A stretch of 64,000 nt of DNA from Roseomonas indoligenes (GCF_017813365.1 NZ_JAGIZA010000009.1:1-64000), one strand, 5' to 3'; shown: positions 16,412 to 25,545, counted from the first letter of the stretch. Notes: generated by a model not told the origin, from the sequence alone. Translations and numbers: made by a program.

Positions 16412-17305
16412 ATGCCCGAACTGCCCGAGGTGGAGACCGTGATGCGCGGCCTTTCCGCCGTGCTCACCGGCCGGACCATCGCCCGCGCCGAGACCCGCCG
16501 CGCCGGCCTGCGCTGGCCCTTCCCCGAGCTGCTGGCCGAGCGCCTCTCCGGCCGCCGGGTGGAGGGCTTCCGTCGCCGCGGGAAGTACATGCTGATGCGC
16601 CTGTCGGAGGGGGAATCCGTCCTCGTCCACCTCGGCATGTCCGGCCGCATGGTCGCCCGCCCGCCTGGCACCGATCCCATGCCCCGCATCGCCCCCCAGG
16701 GCGCCTTCTCCGACGCCCGCGGCGCCGGGGACGGGCTGGCGCATGAGCACCTGCTGCTGGAAACCGAGGATGGCTGGCGCGTGGGCTTCCAGGACCCCCG
16801 CCGCTTCGGCTGCGTGGACCTGATACCCACCGAAGCGGAGGACTCCCACAAGCTCCTCGCCGGCATGGGCCCGGAGCCGCTGGAGGAGGGCTTCACCCCC
16901 GCAGCCCTCTCCGCGGCCCTGAAGGGTAAGGCCACGCCCATCAAGGCCGCGCTGCTGGACCAGGGCGTGGTGGCCGGCCTGGGCAACATCTACGTCGCCG
17001 AGGCCCTGTTCCGCGCCGGCATCTCCCCCCGCCGCCTCGCCGGCACCGTCCCCGGCGCCCGCGCCGAACGCCTCGTCCCCGCGATCAAGGCCGTGCTGAC
17101 CGACGCCATCGAGGCCGGCGGCTCCTCGCTGCGCGATTACGTCCGCAGCGATGGCGAGCTCGGCCGTTTCCAGGACCGCTTCGAGGTCTACGACCGCATG
17201 GGCCAGCCCTGCCCCCGCTGCCCCGGCCCGCCCGCCTGCCCGGGCGTGCAGCGCATCGTCCAGGCCGGGCGCAGCACCTTCTTCTGCCCGCGGACACAGC
17301 GATAG
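16412..17305 (+). CDS. mutM: Formamidopyrimidine-DNA glycosylase
   Basis: This 297-aa bifunctional glycosylase/AP lyase removes 8-oxoguanine and other oxidised purines. It starts [14 protein letters not shown]: Pro2 is the nucleophile and Glu3 the acid. '[10 protein letters not shown]' carries the conserved Lys and 'QDPRRFG' follows. A helix-two-turn-helix ('[20 protein letters not shown]') is intact. The C-terminal zinc finger reads CPRC...[11 protein letters not shown]: the last Cys is replaced by Thr, while an extra Cys (PPACPG) lies between the pairs and might substitute. Upstream in-frame codons to 15605 are antisense to ubiE and are not used. Confidence 0.95.
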   Translation: MPELPEVETVMRGLSAVLTGRTIARAETRRAGLRWPFPELLAERLSGRRVEGFRRRGKYMLMRLSEGESVLVHLGMSGRMVARPPGTDPMPRIAPQGAFSDARGAGDGLAHEHLLLETEDGWRVGFQDPRRFGCVDLIPTEAEDSHKLLAGMGPEPLEEGFTPAALSAALKGKATPIKAALLDQGVVAGLGNIYVAEALFRAGISPRRLAGTVPGARAERLVPAIKAVLTDAIEAGGSSLRDYVRSDGELGRFQDRFEVYDRMGQPCPRCPGPPACPGVQRIVQAGRSTFFCPRTQR

Positions 17306-17337
17306 CCCCGGGGACGGCGGCCATGGTCGCCCCGGGG
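17306..17337. terminator. Hairpin between convergent mutM and dapA-like genes
   Basis: CCCCGGGG at 17306-17313 can pair with CCCCGGGG at 17330-17337 around a 16-nt middle. It lies in the 42-bp gap between two convergent stop codons. No T-run is present on either strand, so its use as a terminator is uncertain. Confidence 0.35.
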
Positions 17338-17347
17338 GAGCGGCGCC

Positions 17348-18256
17348 CTAGCTCCGAAGCCGGTCCAGTTCGCGCTCGATGCGGGCGGCAAGGCCGTCGC
17401 TGACAGGCGTCATGGGCAGTCGCACCTCAGGGCTGTCGATCAACCCAGCACGCCACAACCAATGCTTGATCGGCGCCGGGCTCGGCTCCGCGAAGAGAAG
17501 CCGGGGAAAATCGCAGATGGCGCGCCAGGCGGTGAGTGCACCGGCACCGTCCCCCTCGCGGAGCAGTGCCCCCACCCTCGCGAAGGCGCGCGTCTCGATG
17601 TGGGCCGACGCGACGATGCCTCCCTCCGCCCCCTGCGTCAGCATGGGATGGAGCAGGGCGTCCTCGCCGGTCAGCACCGCGAAGTGCGCGGGCTTGTGGC
17701 GCAGCAGGTCGAAGGATTGCGCCATGTCGGCCGAGCAGTCCTTCACGCCGACGATATTGGGATGCCCGGCAAGTTGCAGCATCGCCGCATTGCCGAGATT
17801 CACGCCGGTTCGATAGGGGATGTTGTAGATCATAATCGGCCGCGCCGTGCTTGCGGCCAGGGCGGAGAAATGGCGGATCATCCCCTCCTGGGATGGGCGC
17901 GTGTAGTAGGGGCAGGCGATCAGGTAGCCGTCGATCGGCCAGGCCGCGCTGCGCTCCAGCGCCTTCACGACCTTTCGCGTGTCACTGCCGGAAAGGCCGA
18001 AGAAGAGGGGGAGACGACGTCCGGCGGTGGCCAGTTCCCCGGCCGTGAGGTGGACGAGGCGGCTCGTCTCCTCCTCGTCCAAGGTCAGCCCCTCTCCCGT
18101 CGTGGCCGCGAGGATGAGCCCGTCGATCGGTTCCCCCGCGTAGTGCTGCACGAGCCGGCGCAACGACACCTCGTCGAGCGAGCCGTCGCGGAACGGCGTG
18201 GCGAGCGGCAGCCACAGGCCGCCGGGTTCTATGGAATTCGCTTCCACTTGGTCCAT
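17348..18256 (-). CDS. Dihydrodipicolinate synthase family (DapA-like) lyase/aldolase
   Basis: This 302-aa class I aldolase-fold protein has TTGE (52-55), the tyrosine of 'YNIPYRTG' (Tyr144) and the Schiff-base Lys in 'GVKDCSAD' (Lys172), matching DapA Thr44, Tyr133 and Lys161. DapA condenses pyruvate with aspartate semialdehyde for lysine and peptidoglycan. The family also includes sugar-acid and amino-acid aldolases, so the exact substrate is uncertain. The ATG at 18256, preceded by AGGAGG, was preferred to a TTG at 18301. No lysine genes are nearby, so a paralogue with a catabolic role is possible. Confidence 0.82.
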   Translation of the reverse strand: MDQVEANSIEPGGLWLPLATPFRDGSLDEVSLRRLVQHYAGEPIDGLILAATTGEGLTLDEEETSRLVHLTAGELATAGRRLPLFFGLSGSDTRKVVKALERSAAWPIDGYLIACPYYTRPSQEGMIRHFSALAASTARPIMIYNIPYRTGVNLGNAAMLQLAGHPNIVGVKDCSADMAQSFDLLRHKPAHFAVLTGEDALLHPMLTQGAEGGIVASAHIETRAFARVGALLREGDGAGALTAWRAICDFPRLLFAEPSPAPIKHWLWRAGLIDSPEVRLPMTPVSDGLAARIERELDRLRS

Positions 18257-18486
18257 CTCCTCCTGTGCCGGGAGACGGGACCTGAAGGTGACCCCGTCCA
18301 ACCGGCGGGGTCCAACCTAATCCTGTGGCGCTGTGGCTTACCGCGCGCGACGATCCAGGGTGCCCCGCGAGGGGCACTTCTTCGACGTCGCGGGCTTGGT
18401 GCAGCAGCGGATCACGACATCATCGTTCCCGGCGAGCACCGCTTCCGTCAAGGGCCCATGCGGGCCGAGGGGCCACCACGATCCGG

Positions 18487-18516
18487 TTGCAAAAATATAG
18501 TTTGATCTCCTACGAT
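18487..18516 (+). promoter_or_regulatory. Putative promoter of the MarR-mdlC operon
   Basis: TTGCAA (18487-18492), an 18-bp AT-rich spacer and TACGAT (18511-18516) resemble sigma-70 -35 and -10 boxes about 55 bp before the MarR start. A GATC-6-GATC symmetry (GATCTCCTACGATC) overlaps the -10 box and could be a repressor site. No start-site evidence is available. Confidence 0.4.
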
Positions 18517-18569
18517 CCCAATATGAACGGCGCGCAATCCAGGACGCGCCGGTTGAGGAGGGGCGATCC

Positions 18570-19109
18570 GTGGCGCAGCCATCACGGTCCGCGCAGAACC
18601 GCGCCCGGCGCGCGGCCGCCGAGGACACCCCGCGCCTGCGCGTGTTGCAGGGCGGCGCGCCCGCGCTGCGCCTCGGGCCGCTCGGGGAGGCGCTGGGCTT
18701 TCATCTCCGCCTTGCCCAGGAGGCCTCCTTCGCGGCCTTCGCGCGCCGCACCGGGGAATCCGGCCTCAAGCCCGGCTTCTTCGCCACGCTGGCGGTGATC
18801 CACGAGAATCCCGGCCTGTCCCAGACCGCCCTCGGCAATGCGGTGGGGCGGGACAAGTCCACCCTCACCCCACGTTTGGCAGAGATGGAGCGGGCGGGGC
18901 TGATCCGGCGCGGCCGATCGGCCACCGACCGGCGCAGCTACGCCCTCACCCTGACGCCCGCAGGGGAGGAGGCGCTCTCGATCCTCGCGACCCACGCCGC
19001 GGCGCATGACGCGCAGCTGGACGCGCTGGTGGGGCCGGAGATCCGCGCCGCCTTCCTCGACGCGCTGCGCCGCCTCAACCAGGGGCTGGAACCGGAGGAC
19101 GACGAATGA
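18570..19109 (+). CDS. MarR family transcriptional regulator
   Basis: This 179-aa regulator has a winged helix-turn-helix: 'TLAVIHENPGLSQTALGNAVGRDKS' spans the recognition region near residues 70-95, followed by the wing 'GLIRRGRSATDRRSYALTLT'. MarR proteins usually repress a neighbouring operon and release DNA on binding small aromatic compounds, which suits the benzoylformate pathway downstream. It starts at GTG 18570, eight bases after a strong GAGGAGGGG. Its TGA overlaps the ATG of the decarboxylase (ATGA), so it is co-translated with the genes it probably controls. Confidence 0.88.
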   Translation: MAQPSRSAQNRARRAAAEDTPRLRVLQGGAPALRLGPLGEALGFHLRLAQEASFAAFARRTGESGLKPGFFATLAVIHENPGLSQTALGNAVGRDKSTLTPRLAEMERAGLIRRGRSATDRRSYALTLTPAGEEALSILATHAAAHDAQLDALVGPEIRAAFLDALRRLNQGLEPEDDE

Positions 19110-20716
19110 TGGACGGCAACACCACCACCCGGACCACGGTGCGGGAGGCGACCTTCGCGCTGCTGCGTCAGCTTGGTGTGGACACGGTTTTCGGCAATCC
19201 CGGCTCCACGGAACTGCCTTTCCTCGATCGCTGGCCCGCCGACATCCGCTACGTGCTGGGGCTGCAGGAAGCCAGCGTGGTAGGGATGGCCGATGGCTAT
19301 GCCCGCGCCACCGGGCGCTGTGCCTTCGTGAACCTGCATTCCGCGGCGGGCGTGGGCCACGCGCTGGGCAACCTGTTCACGGCACAGAAGAATGCCGCGC
19401 CGATGGTGATCACGGCGGGGCAGCAGGCGCGGTCCCTGCTGCCGAACTTCCCCTTCCTTGGCGCGACGGAAGCCCCGCAGTTCCCGAAGCCCTATGTGAA
19501 GTTCTCCATCGAGCCCGCGCGGGCAGAGGATGTGCCGGCCGCCATCGCGCAGGCGCACCGCATTGCCACCACGCGCCCCTACGGCCCCACCTTCGTCTCC
19601 ATCCCCTCGGACGACTGGTCCGCCACCTGCGCCCCCGTGCAGCCGCGCGCCTGGTTCCCCGACACGGCGCCCGATCCTGCCGCCCTGGCCGAGGCGGCGC
19701 GCCTGATCGCCGCCGCCCGCCGCCCCGTGCTCGTGGTGGGGCCGGAGGTGGACGCGGAAGGCGCGGGCCCCGCTCTGGTGGCGCTGGCGGAGCGCATGGG
19801 CGCCCCGGTCTGGACCAGCCCCTTCTCCTCCCGCCTCTCCTTCCCCGAGGACCACGCGCTGCATGCCGGGCACCTGCACGCCTCCCCGCAGCAGGTCTCG
19901 GACACGCTGATCGGCCACGACCTCGTGCTGGTGATCGGCGCGCCCGTCTTCACCTTCCACGTGGCGGGCGAGTGCGCGCTGTTCCGATCCGGCATCCCCA
20001 TCATCCACATGACGACGGACCTGGAGACCGCGGCCTCTGCCCCCGCGGGCATGTCGGTGCTGGGCGGGCTGCGCCTGGGCCTGCCTGCCCTGGCGGCCCT
20101 GTTGCCGGAGGAGGGGCGGCCCTGGCCCACCCCGCGCCAGCGCCCGGCGCCGCCCGCCGCCTCCAGCCCGCTCACCGCTGCCTATGTCCTGCACCGGCTG
20201 GGCCAGGCCATGCCGCCCGGAACGATCCTGGTGGAGGAAGCCCCTTCCCACCGCCCGGCGATGAACCAGCACCTGCCGATCCGCGAATGGGGCGGCTTCT
20301 TCACCATGGCCAGCGGCGGGCTGGGCTACAGCCTGCCCGGCGCGGTCGGCGTCGCGATCGGCAGCCGCCGGCGGGTTGCCTGCCTCATCGGCGACGGATC
20401 CTTCATGTACTCGCCCCAGGCGCTGTGGACGGCGGTGCAGGAGAGGCTGCCGATGGCCGTGATCGTCATGAACAACGCGGGTTACGGCGCCATGCGCTCC
20501 TTCTCCCGCGTGCTGCAGGTGCGGGATGCGCCGGGCATCGACCTGCCGGGCCTCGACTTCGTCTCCACCGCCCGCGGCATGGGCTGCCCGGGACGCACGG
20601 CGAACACGCCGGAGGAGTTGGAGGCCGCCCTGGCCGAGGCCCTTTCGGCCGATGGCCCGATGCTGGTGGAGGTCGCCGTCGATGGCGCCATCGCCAACCT
20701 CTATGACAAGCACTGA
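19106..20716 (+). CDS. mdlC: Benzoylformate decarboxylase-type ThDP enzyme
   Basis: This 536-aa thiamine-diphosphate enzyme would convert benzoylformate to benzaldehyde. Residues matching the Pseudomonas putida enzyme's key set are visible: Ser34 ('NPGSTELPF'), Glu55 ('GLQEAS'), His78 ('NLHSAAG') and His285 ('FTFHVAGE'). The ThDP/Mg motif appears as 'IGDGSFMYSP...NNAGYGAM' near 430-460. It is followed after 16 bp by an aldehyde dehydrogenase, the next step. Substrate specificity between benzoylformate and other 2-oxo acids cannot be fixed from sequence. A second in-frame ATG lies at 19109. Confidence 0.87.
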   Translation: MMDGNTTTRTTVREATFALLRQLGVDTVFGNPGSTELPFLDRWPADIRYVLGLQEASVVGMADGYARATGRCAFVNLHSAAGVGHALGNLFTAQKNAAPMVITAGQQARSLLPNFPFLGATEAPQFPKPYVKFSIEPARAEDVPAAIAQAHRIATTRPYGPTFVSIPSDDWSATCAPVQPRAWFPDTAPDPAALAEAARLIAAARRPVLVVGPEVDAEGAGPALVALAERMGAPVWTSPFSSRLSFPEDHALHAGHLHASPQQVSDTLIGHDLVLVIGAPVFTFHVAGECALFRSGIPIIHMTTDLETAASAPAGMSVLGGLRLGLPALAALLPEEGRPWPTPRQRPAPPAASSPLTAAYVLHRLGQAMPPGTILVEEAPSHRPAMNQHLPIREWGGFFTMASGGLGYSLPGAVGVAIGSRRRVACLIGDGSFMYSPQALWTAVQERLPMAVIVMNNAGYGAMRSFSRVLQVRDAPGIDLPGLDFVSTARGMGCPGRTANTPEELEAALAEALSADGPMLVEVAVDGAIANLYDKH

Positions 20717-20732
20717 AGGGAGAGAGAACGCC

Positions 20733-22229
20733 ATGCTGGACGTGCCGCTGATCATCGGTGAGACCGACCGCCCCGCAACCGGCGAGGCGGTTTTCGAGCG
20801 CCGCAACCCCGTGACGGGCGAGGTGGCCACCCGCGCCGCCGCGGCGACCGTGTCGGACGCGCAGGCCGCCTGCGATGCCGCCGCCGCTGCCTTCCCCGCT
20901 TGGTCCAAGCTCGGCCCCAATGCCCGCCGCGCCATCCTGCTGAAGGCCGCCGATGCCCTGGCCGCCAAGGCGCCGGAGTTCATCCGCCTGATGGCCGAGG
21001 AGATCGGCGCCACCGCCGGCTGGGCGGGCTTCAACGTGCACCTCGCCGCCGGCATGCTGCGGGAAGCCGCGGCCGCCACCACGCAGACCACGGGCGAGGT
21101 CATCCCCTCGGACAAACCGGGCTGCCTCGCCATGGCCATTCGCGCGCCGGTGGGCGTGGTGCTGGGCATGGCGCCCTGGAACGCGCCCGTCATCCTCGGC
21201 GTGCGCGCCCTGGCCCTGCCGCTCGCCTGCGGCAACACCGTGGTGCTGAAGGCCAGCGAGACCTGCCCGGGCACGCACAGCCTGATTGCCCAGGCCCTGC
21301 GCGAGGGCGGGGTGCCGCCGGGGGTGGTGAACGTCGTCACCCACTCCGCCGCCGATGCGCCGGCGGTGGTGGAGGCGCTGATCGCCCACAAGGCCGTGCG
21401 CCGGATCAACTTCACCGGCTCCACCAAGGTCGGCCGCATCGTCGCCATGCACGCGGCGAAGCACCTGAAGCCCGTGCTGCTGGAGCTTGGCGGCAAGGCG
21501 CCGATGATCGTGCTGGAGGATGCCGACCTGGACGAGGCCGTGAAGGCCGCCGCCTTCGGCGCCTTCATGAACCAGGGCCAGATCTGCATGTCCACCGAGC
21601 GGCTGGTGGTGGTGGAGAGCATCGCGGACGAGTTCGTGCGCCGCCTGGCCGACTTCGTCGGCACCCTGCCCGTGGGCGACCCGCGCACCGGCAACGTCTT
21701 CCTCGGCTCCGTGGTGGACGAGGCCTCGGCGGTGAAGGTGGAGGGCCTGATCGCCGACGCCACCGGCAAGGGCGCCACCCTGCATGGTGGCGGCGCGCGC
21801 CAGGGCACGATCATGCCGGCGGCCATCGTGGACCGCGTGACACCGGAGATGGCCCTCTACGCCGAGGAGTCCTTCGGCCCCGTCGTCGCCATGATCCGCG
21901 TGGCGGATGCGGAGGAGGCGGTGCGCGTGGCGAATGACAGCGAGTACGGGCTCTCCGCCGCCGTCTTCACGAAGGACGTGGCGCGCGGCATCGCCATCGC
22001 GCAGCGCATCGAGAGCGGCATCTGCCACGTGAACGGCCCCACCGTGCACGACGAGGCGCAGATGCCCTTCGGCGGCACCAAGGCCAGCGGCTACGGCCGC
22101 TTTGGCGGCCGCGCCGGCATTGCCGAGTTCACGGAGCTGCGCTGGATCACCGTGGAAACCCAGCCCGGCCAGTACCCCTTCCCGCCCGCCGCGAAGGCGC
22201 CGCCGCCCGCGACGCCCGGCGCGCACTGA
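20733..22229 (+). CDS. Aromatic aldehyde dehydrogenase (benzaldehyde/vanillin/salicylaldehyde type)
   Basis: This 498-aa NAD(P)-dependent dehydrogenase has the general-base Glu251 in 'LELGGKAPM' and the catalytic Cys285 in 'NQGQICMSTERL'. 'APWNAPVILGVRALALPLA' and 'FTGSTKVGR' mark the cofactor site. The GQICMS form is common in vanillin and salicylaldehyde dehydrogenases. It follows the decarboxylase by 16 bp with GAAGGGAGAGAG as ribosome-binding site, so benzaldehyde to benzoate is the expected reaction. The frame is open upstream into mdlC; the ATG at 20733 was chosen from the ribosome-binding site and family alignment. Confidence 0.87.
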   Translation: MLDVPLIIGETDRPATGEAVFERRNPVTGEVATRAAAATVSDAQAACDAAAAAFPAWSKLGPNARRAILLKAADALAAKAPEFIRLMAEEIGATAGWAGFNVHLAAGMLREAAAATTQTTGEVIPSDKPGCLAMAIRAPVGVVLGMAPWNAPVILGVRALALPLACGNTVVLKASETCPGTHSLIAQALREGGVPPGVVNVVTHSAADAPAVVEALIAHKAVRRINFTGSTKVGRIVAMHAAKHLKPVLLELGGKAPMIVLEDADLDEAVKAAAFGAFMNQGQICMSTERLVVVESIADEFVRRLADFVGTLPVGDPRTGNVFLGSVVDEASAVKVEGLIADATGKGATLHGGGARQGTIMPAAIVDRVTPEMALYAEESFGPVVAMIRVADAEEAVRVANDSEYGLSAAVFTKDVARGIAIAQRIESGICHVNGPTVHDEAQMPFGGTKASGYGRFGGRAGIAEFTELRWITVETQPGQYPFPPAAKAPPPATPGAH

Positions 22230-22257
22230 TCGCCGGACCAGGAGGGAACGAAGGAAA

Positions 22258-23244
22258 ATGGCCACCATCACCCGCCGCGCGGCGCTCGCCGCCGTGCCGG
22301 CCCTGCTCGCGGCGCCCTCGCTCCGCGCGCAGGGCGCCAATCCCGGTGCCTATCCCAGCAAGCCCGTCCGCATCGTCGTCCCCTTCCCGCCCGGCGGGCT
22401 GGTGGACGTGCTCGCGCGCTCCGTCTCGCAATCTCTCGCCACCCGGCTGGGCCAGCCCTTCGTGGTGGACAACCGCGCGGGCGCGGGCGGCAACATCGGC
22501 GCCGATCTCGTCGCCAAGGCGGCGCCGGACGGCTACACCCTGCTCGCCTCCTCCATGGGGCCGCTGGCGGTGAACCAGTTCATCTACCCGTCCATGCCCT
22601 ACGACACGAACGCCGCCTTCGCGCCGATCACCCTGCTGGCCACCACGCCGAAGGTGATCTGCGTAGCGAACAACCGCCCCTGGCGCAGCCTGGCGGAGCT
22701 GGTGGCGGCGGCGAAGGCGCGGCCGGGGCAGCTCACCGCCGGCTCTGCCGGCTCCGGCAGCAGCCTCCACCTCGCGCTGGAGCTGTTCAAGGGCGCGACC
22801 GGCACGGACATCCAGCACGTCCCCTATCGTGGGGCCGCACCTGCCGTGACGGACCTCGTCTCCGGCAACATCGACATGGTCATCGATAACGTGCCGAACA
22901 TCCTGGCGCAGATCCGCGGCAACGGGGTTCGCGCCCTGGCCGTGGCGACGGAGAAGCGCCTGCCCCAGCTTCCCGATATCCCCACCGCCACCGAGGCCGG
23001 CGTGAACTTCCGCTTCGGCACCGCCTTCGGCATGGCCGCCCCCGCCGGCACGCCGGACGCCATCATCACGGCCGTCGCGGAGGCCGTTGCCACGGCCCTG
23101 CAGGACCCGGCCATCGGCGGCAAGCTGGCCGAGCAGGGCACCATCCTCGGCGGCCAGGGCCCGCGTGCCTTCGCGGCCCTGGTCGAGGAGGAGAAGCGCA
23201 CGCTGGAGCCGGTGATCAAGCGCGCCAACATCCGCGCGGACTGA
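22258..23244 (+). CDS. Bug-family (TctC-like) periplasmic solute receptor
   Basis: This 328-aa protein has a twin-Arg-like or Sec signal (MATITRRAALAAVPALLAAPSLRAQG). The Bug fold follows: 'YPSKPVRIVVPFPPGGLVDVLAR' near the N-terminus, 'VDNRAGAGGNIGADLVAKAAPDGYT', and 'HVPYRGAAPAVTDLVSGNIDM'. Such receptors bind carboxylates for tripartite tricarboxylate transporters; no TctA or TctB genes are near. It closes the MarR-mdlC-aldehyde dehydrogenase operon, so an aromatic carboxylate such as mandelate or benzoylformate is a reasonable guess. The ATG at 22258 follows a GAAGGAAA ribosome-binding site. Confidence 0.9.
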   Translation: MATITRRAALAAVPALLAAPSLRAQGANPGAYPSKPVRIVVPFPPGGLVDVLARSVSQSLATRLGQPFVVDNRAGAGGNIGADLVAKAAPDGYTLLASSMGPLAVNQFIYPSMPYDTNAAFAPITLLATTPKVICVANNRPWRSLAELVAAAKARPGQLTAGSAGSGSSLHLALELFKGATGTDIQHVPYRGAAPAVTDLVSGNIDMVIDNVPNILAQIRGNGVRALAVATEKRLPQLPDIPTATEAGVNFRFGTAFGMAAPAGTPDAIITAVAEAVATALQDPAIGGKLAEQGTILGGQGPRAFAALVEEEKRTLEPVIKRANIRAD

Positions 23245-23248
23245 TCCA

Positions 23249-24415
23249 TCAGTAGGACTTCGGCAGCCCCAGCACCTTCTCCGCGATGAAGCAGAGGATG
23301 AGCTGCGGGCTGACCGGCGCGATGCGGGGGATCATCACCTCCCGCATGTAGCGCTCCACGTGGTACTCCTTCGCGTAGCCGAAGCCGCCATGGGTCATCA
23401 CGGCCTGCTGGCAGGCCGCGAAGCCGGCCTCCGCGGCCAGGTACTTCGCCATGTTCGCCTCGGCCCCGCAGGACATGCCCTTGTCGTAGCGCCAGGCCGC
23501 CTGCATCACGCTGAGCCGCGCGGAATCCAGCCGCATCCAGCACTCGGCCAACGGGTGCTGGATCGCCTGGTTCTGGCCGATGGGCCGCCCGAACACCACG
23601 CGGTCCTTCGCGTACTGCGCGGCGCGCTCAATGGCGACGAAGCCAAGGCCCAGCGCCTCGGCGGCGATCAGGATGCGCTCGGGGTTTAGCCCGTGCAGGA
23701 TGTACTCGAAGCCGCGCCCTTCCTCGCCAATGCGGTCCTCCTCCGGCACCTCCAGGTTGTCGAAGAACACCTGATTCGAATCCACGGCCTTGCGGCCCAT
23801 CTTGTCGATCGGGCGCACCTCGATCCGGGAACGGTCGAGGTCGGTGTAGAACAGCGAAAGCCCCTGGGTCGGCTTGCGCACATCCTCCAGCGGCGTGGTG
23901 CGCGCCAGGATCAGGATTTTTTCCGCCACCCCGGCAGTGGAGATCCACACCTTCTGCCCGTTTACCACGTACTTGCTGCCCTGGCGCTCCGCGCGCGTGC
24001 GAAGGCGCGTGGTGTCCAGGCCCGTGTTCGGCTCCGTCACCGCGAAGCAGGCGCGCTCCTTCCCCGCAATCAGCGGCGGCAGCATCCGGCGGCGCTGGTC
24101 GTCCGTGCCGAAGACCACCACGGGCTGCAGCCCGAAGATGTTCATGTGCACGGCCGAGGCCCCGCTCATCCCCGCGCCGGACTGGGAGATGGCCTGCATC
24201 ATGATCGCGGCCTCGGTGATGCCGAGCCCGGCGCCGCCGAACTCTTCCGGCATGCAGATGCCCAGCCATCCATCGGCCGCCAGCGCCTGATGCAGCTCCA
24301 CCGGGAATTCGCCGGTGTGGTCGCGCTCCAGCCAGTAGTCGTCCCCGAAGCGGGCGCAGATGCGGGAGACGGCCTCGCGAACGGCCTCCTGCTCCTCGGT
24401 CAGCGCGAAGTCCAT
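23249..24415 (-). CDS. Acyl-CoA dehydrogenase
   Basis: This 388-aa FAD enzyme introduces a trans-2 double bond into an acyl-CoA. Seen are 'CFAVTEPNTGLDTTRLRTRA' (FAD/substrate loop near 123), 'KVWISTAGVA', 'VFGRPIGQNQAIQHPLAE' and the C-terminal 'HGGFGYAKEYHVERYMREV'. The usual C-terminal catalytic Glu ('YEGT') is absent. A Glu stands at 'LNPERILIA' (Glu246), the position used as base in isovaleryl-CoA and long-chain dehydrogenases. It overlaps the CoA-transferase gene upstream by 16 bp, suggesting that it oxidises the thioester that enzyme makes. Confidence 0.9.
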   Translation of the reverse strand: MDFALTEEQEAVREAVSRICARFGDDYWLERDHTGEFPVELHQALAADGWLGICMPEEFGGAGLGITEAAIMMQAISQSGAGMSGASAVHMNIFGLQPVVVFGTDDQRRRMLPPLIAGKERACFAVTEPNTGLDTTRLRTRAERQGSKYVVNGQKVWISTAGVAEKILILARTTPLEDVRKPTQGLSLFYTDLDRSRIEVRPIDKMGRKAVDSNQVFFDNLEVPEEDRIGEEGRGFEYILHGLNPERILIAAEALGLGFVAIERAAQYAKDRVVFGRPIGQNQAIQHPLAECWMRLDSARLSVMQAAWRYDKGMSCGAEANMAKYLAAEAGFAACQQAVMTHGGFGYAKEYHVERYMREVMIPRIAPVSPQLILCFIAEKVLGLPKSY

Positions 24416-25545
24416 GCGATCTCCTCGTCACCGTTCGCCGGCAGGTCGGGCGATGGCCGTAGGGGCGCGTCCTCCTGCCCGGCCCAGCGTCCCACCGGCG
24501 CGGTGGAACGCAGCGTGCAGCCTTCCGGCAGCGCCGCCTCTCGCCAGTAGCCCACGGCCCGCAGATGCGGATCGTCCAGCAGCGCCTCGACGCTGTTCAC
24601 CGGCGCTGCGGGGATATCCAGACCGCAGAGCAGCTCCAGCCACTCCGCCGTGCCGCGCTCCGCCAGGATTTCGCCGACCAGCCCGTAGGCGTGGTGGAAG
24701 TTGGCGGTGCGCCCGGCATGGTCGCGCAGCCGGGGATCGGCCTCCATCTCCGGCTCGCGCCCCACGGCGCGGAAGAAGCGGCGCCAGTGGGCGTCATTGT
24801 AGAGAAGCACGGCGATATGGCCGTCCCGCGTGCGGTAGGGGCGGCGCTGCGGCGTCATCAGCCGCGGGTAATGCGGCCCGCCCTGCGGCGGATCGAAGCT
24901 GAGCCCTCCGAGATGATCGCCCAGCACGAGGTCGGCGAAGGTCTCGAACATCGGGATCTCGATCTCCGCCCCTTCCCCGCCCCGCTCCCGCGCGAAGAGC
25001 GCGGCGGTCACGGCCTGGGCGAGCTGGATTCCCACCACGCGGTCGCTCAGCGTCAGCGGCACATAGCGCGGCTCCCCATCCGGCGAGACGCGGCCCATCA
25101 CATCGGCCAGCCCGCTCGCCGCCTGGATCAGGTCGTCATAGGCCGGGCGCGCGGAATAGGGGCCGCCCGCGCCGTATCCCACCGCGCTCGCCACGATCAG
25201 GCGGGGGTTCACGCCCCGCAGCGCCTCGCGCGTCAGTCCCAGGCGTGCCGCGGCATCCGCGCGCATGTTGTGCAGCAGCACGTCCGCGCCCTCTGCCAGG
25301 CGCCGCAGGGCGGCCTTGCCCTCCGCCGCCTTCAGGTCCAGCGCCACGGCGCGCTTGCCGCGGTTGAGATGGGCGAACATGGCGCCGCCCTGGCCGGCGC
25401 GGCGCAGAACGTCGCCCTCCGGCGGCTCCACCTTCAGCACCTCCGCTCCCTGGTCCGCCAGTAGCCGGGCGGCATAGGGGCCCATCACGACGGAAGAGCA
25501 ATCCAACACGCGGATCCCGGCCAGGGGGAGAGGCAAGCCGGTCAC
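24400..25545 (-). CDS. CaiB/BaiF (family III) CoA-transferase
   Basis: This 381-aa protein moves CoA between carboxylic acids. 'LAGIRVLDCSSVVMGPYAAR' near the N-terminus, 'NRGKRAVALDLK' near 61 and the catalytic Asp137 in 'RPAYDDLIQAASG' define the family. It starts at GTG 25545, overlapping the receptor-gene stop as GTGA. Sitting between a Bug receptor and an acyl-CoA dehydrogenase, it probably activates the imported acid. The acid's identity is unknown. Confidence 0.9.
   Translation of the reverse strand: MTGLPLPLAGIRVLDCSSVVMGPYAARLLADQGAEVLKVEPPEGDVLRRAGQGGAMFAHLNRGKRAVALDLKAAEGKAALRRLAEGADVLLHNMRADAAARLGLTREALRGVNPRLIVASAVGYGAGGPYSARPAYDDLIQAASGLADVMGRVSPDGEPRYVPLTLSDRVVGIQLAQAVTAALFARERGGEGAEIEIPMFETFADLVLGDHLGGLSFDPPQGGPHYPRLMTPQRRPYRTRDGHIAVLLYNDAHWRRFFRAVGREPEMEADPRLRDHAGRTANFHHAYGLVGEILAERGTAEWLELLCGLDIPAAPVNSVEALLDDPHLRAVGYWREAALPEGCTLRSTAPVGRWAGQEDAPLRPSPDLPANGDEEIAWTSR

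Noticed and set aside
18938-21826. A 962-codon open frame antisense to the benzoylformate operon
   Set aside because: It runs across MarR, mdlC and the aldehyde dehydrogenase in reverse. It has no domain, a shuffled Arg/Ala/Gly composition, and arises from third-position G+C bias. All such antisense frames in the window were discarded for the same reason.
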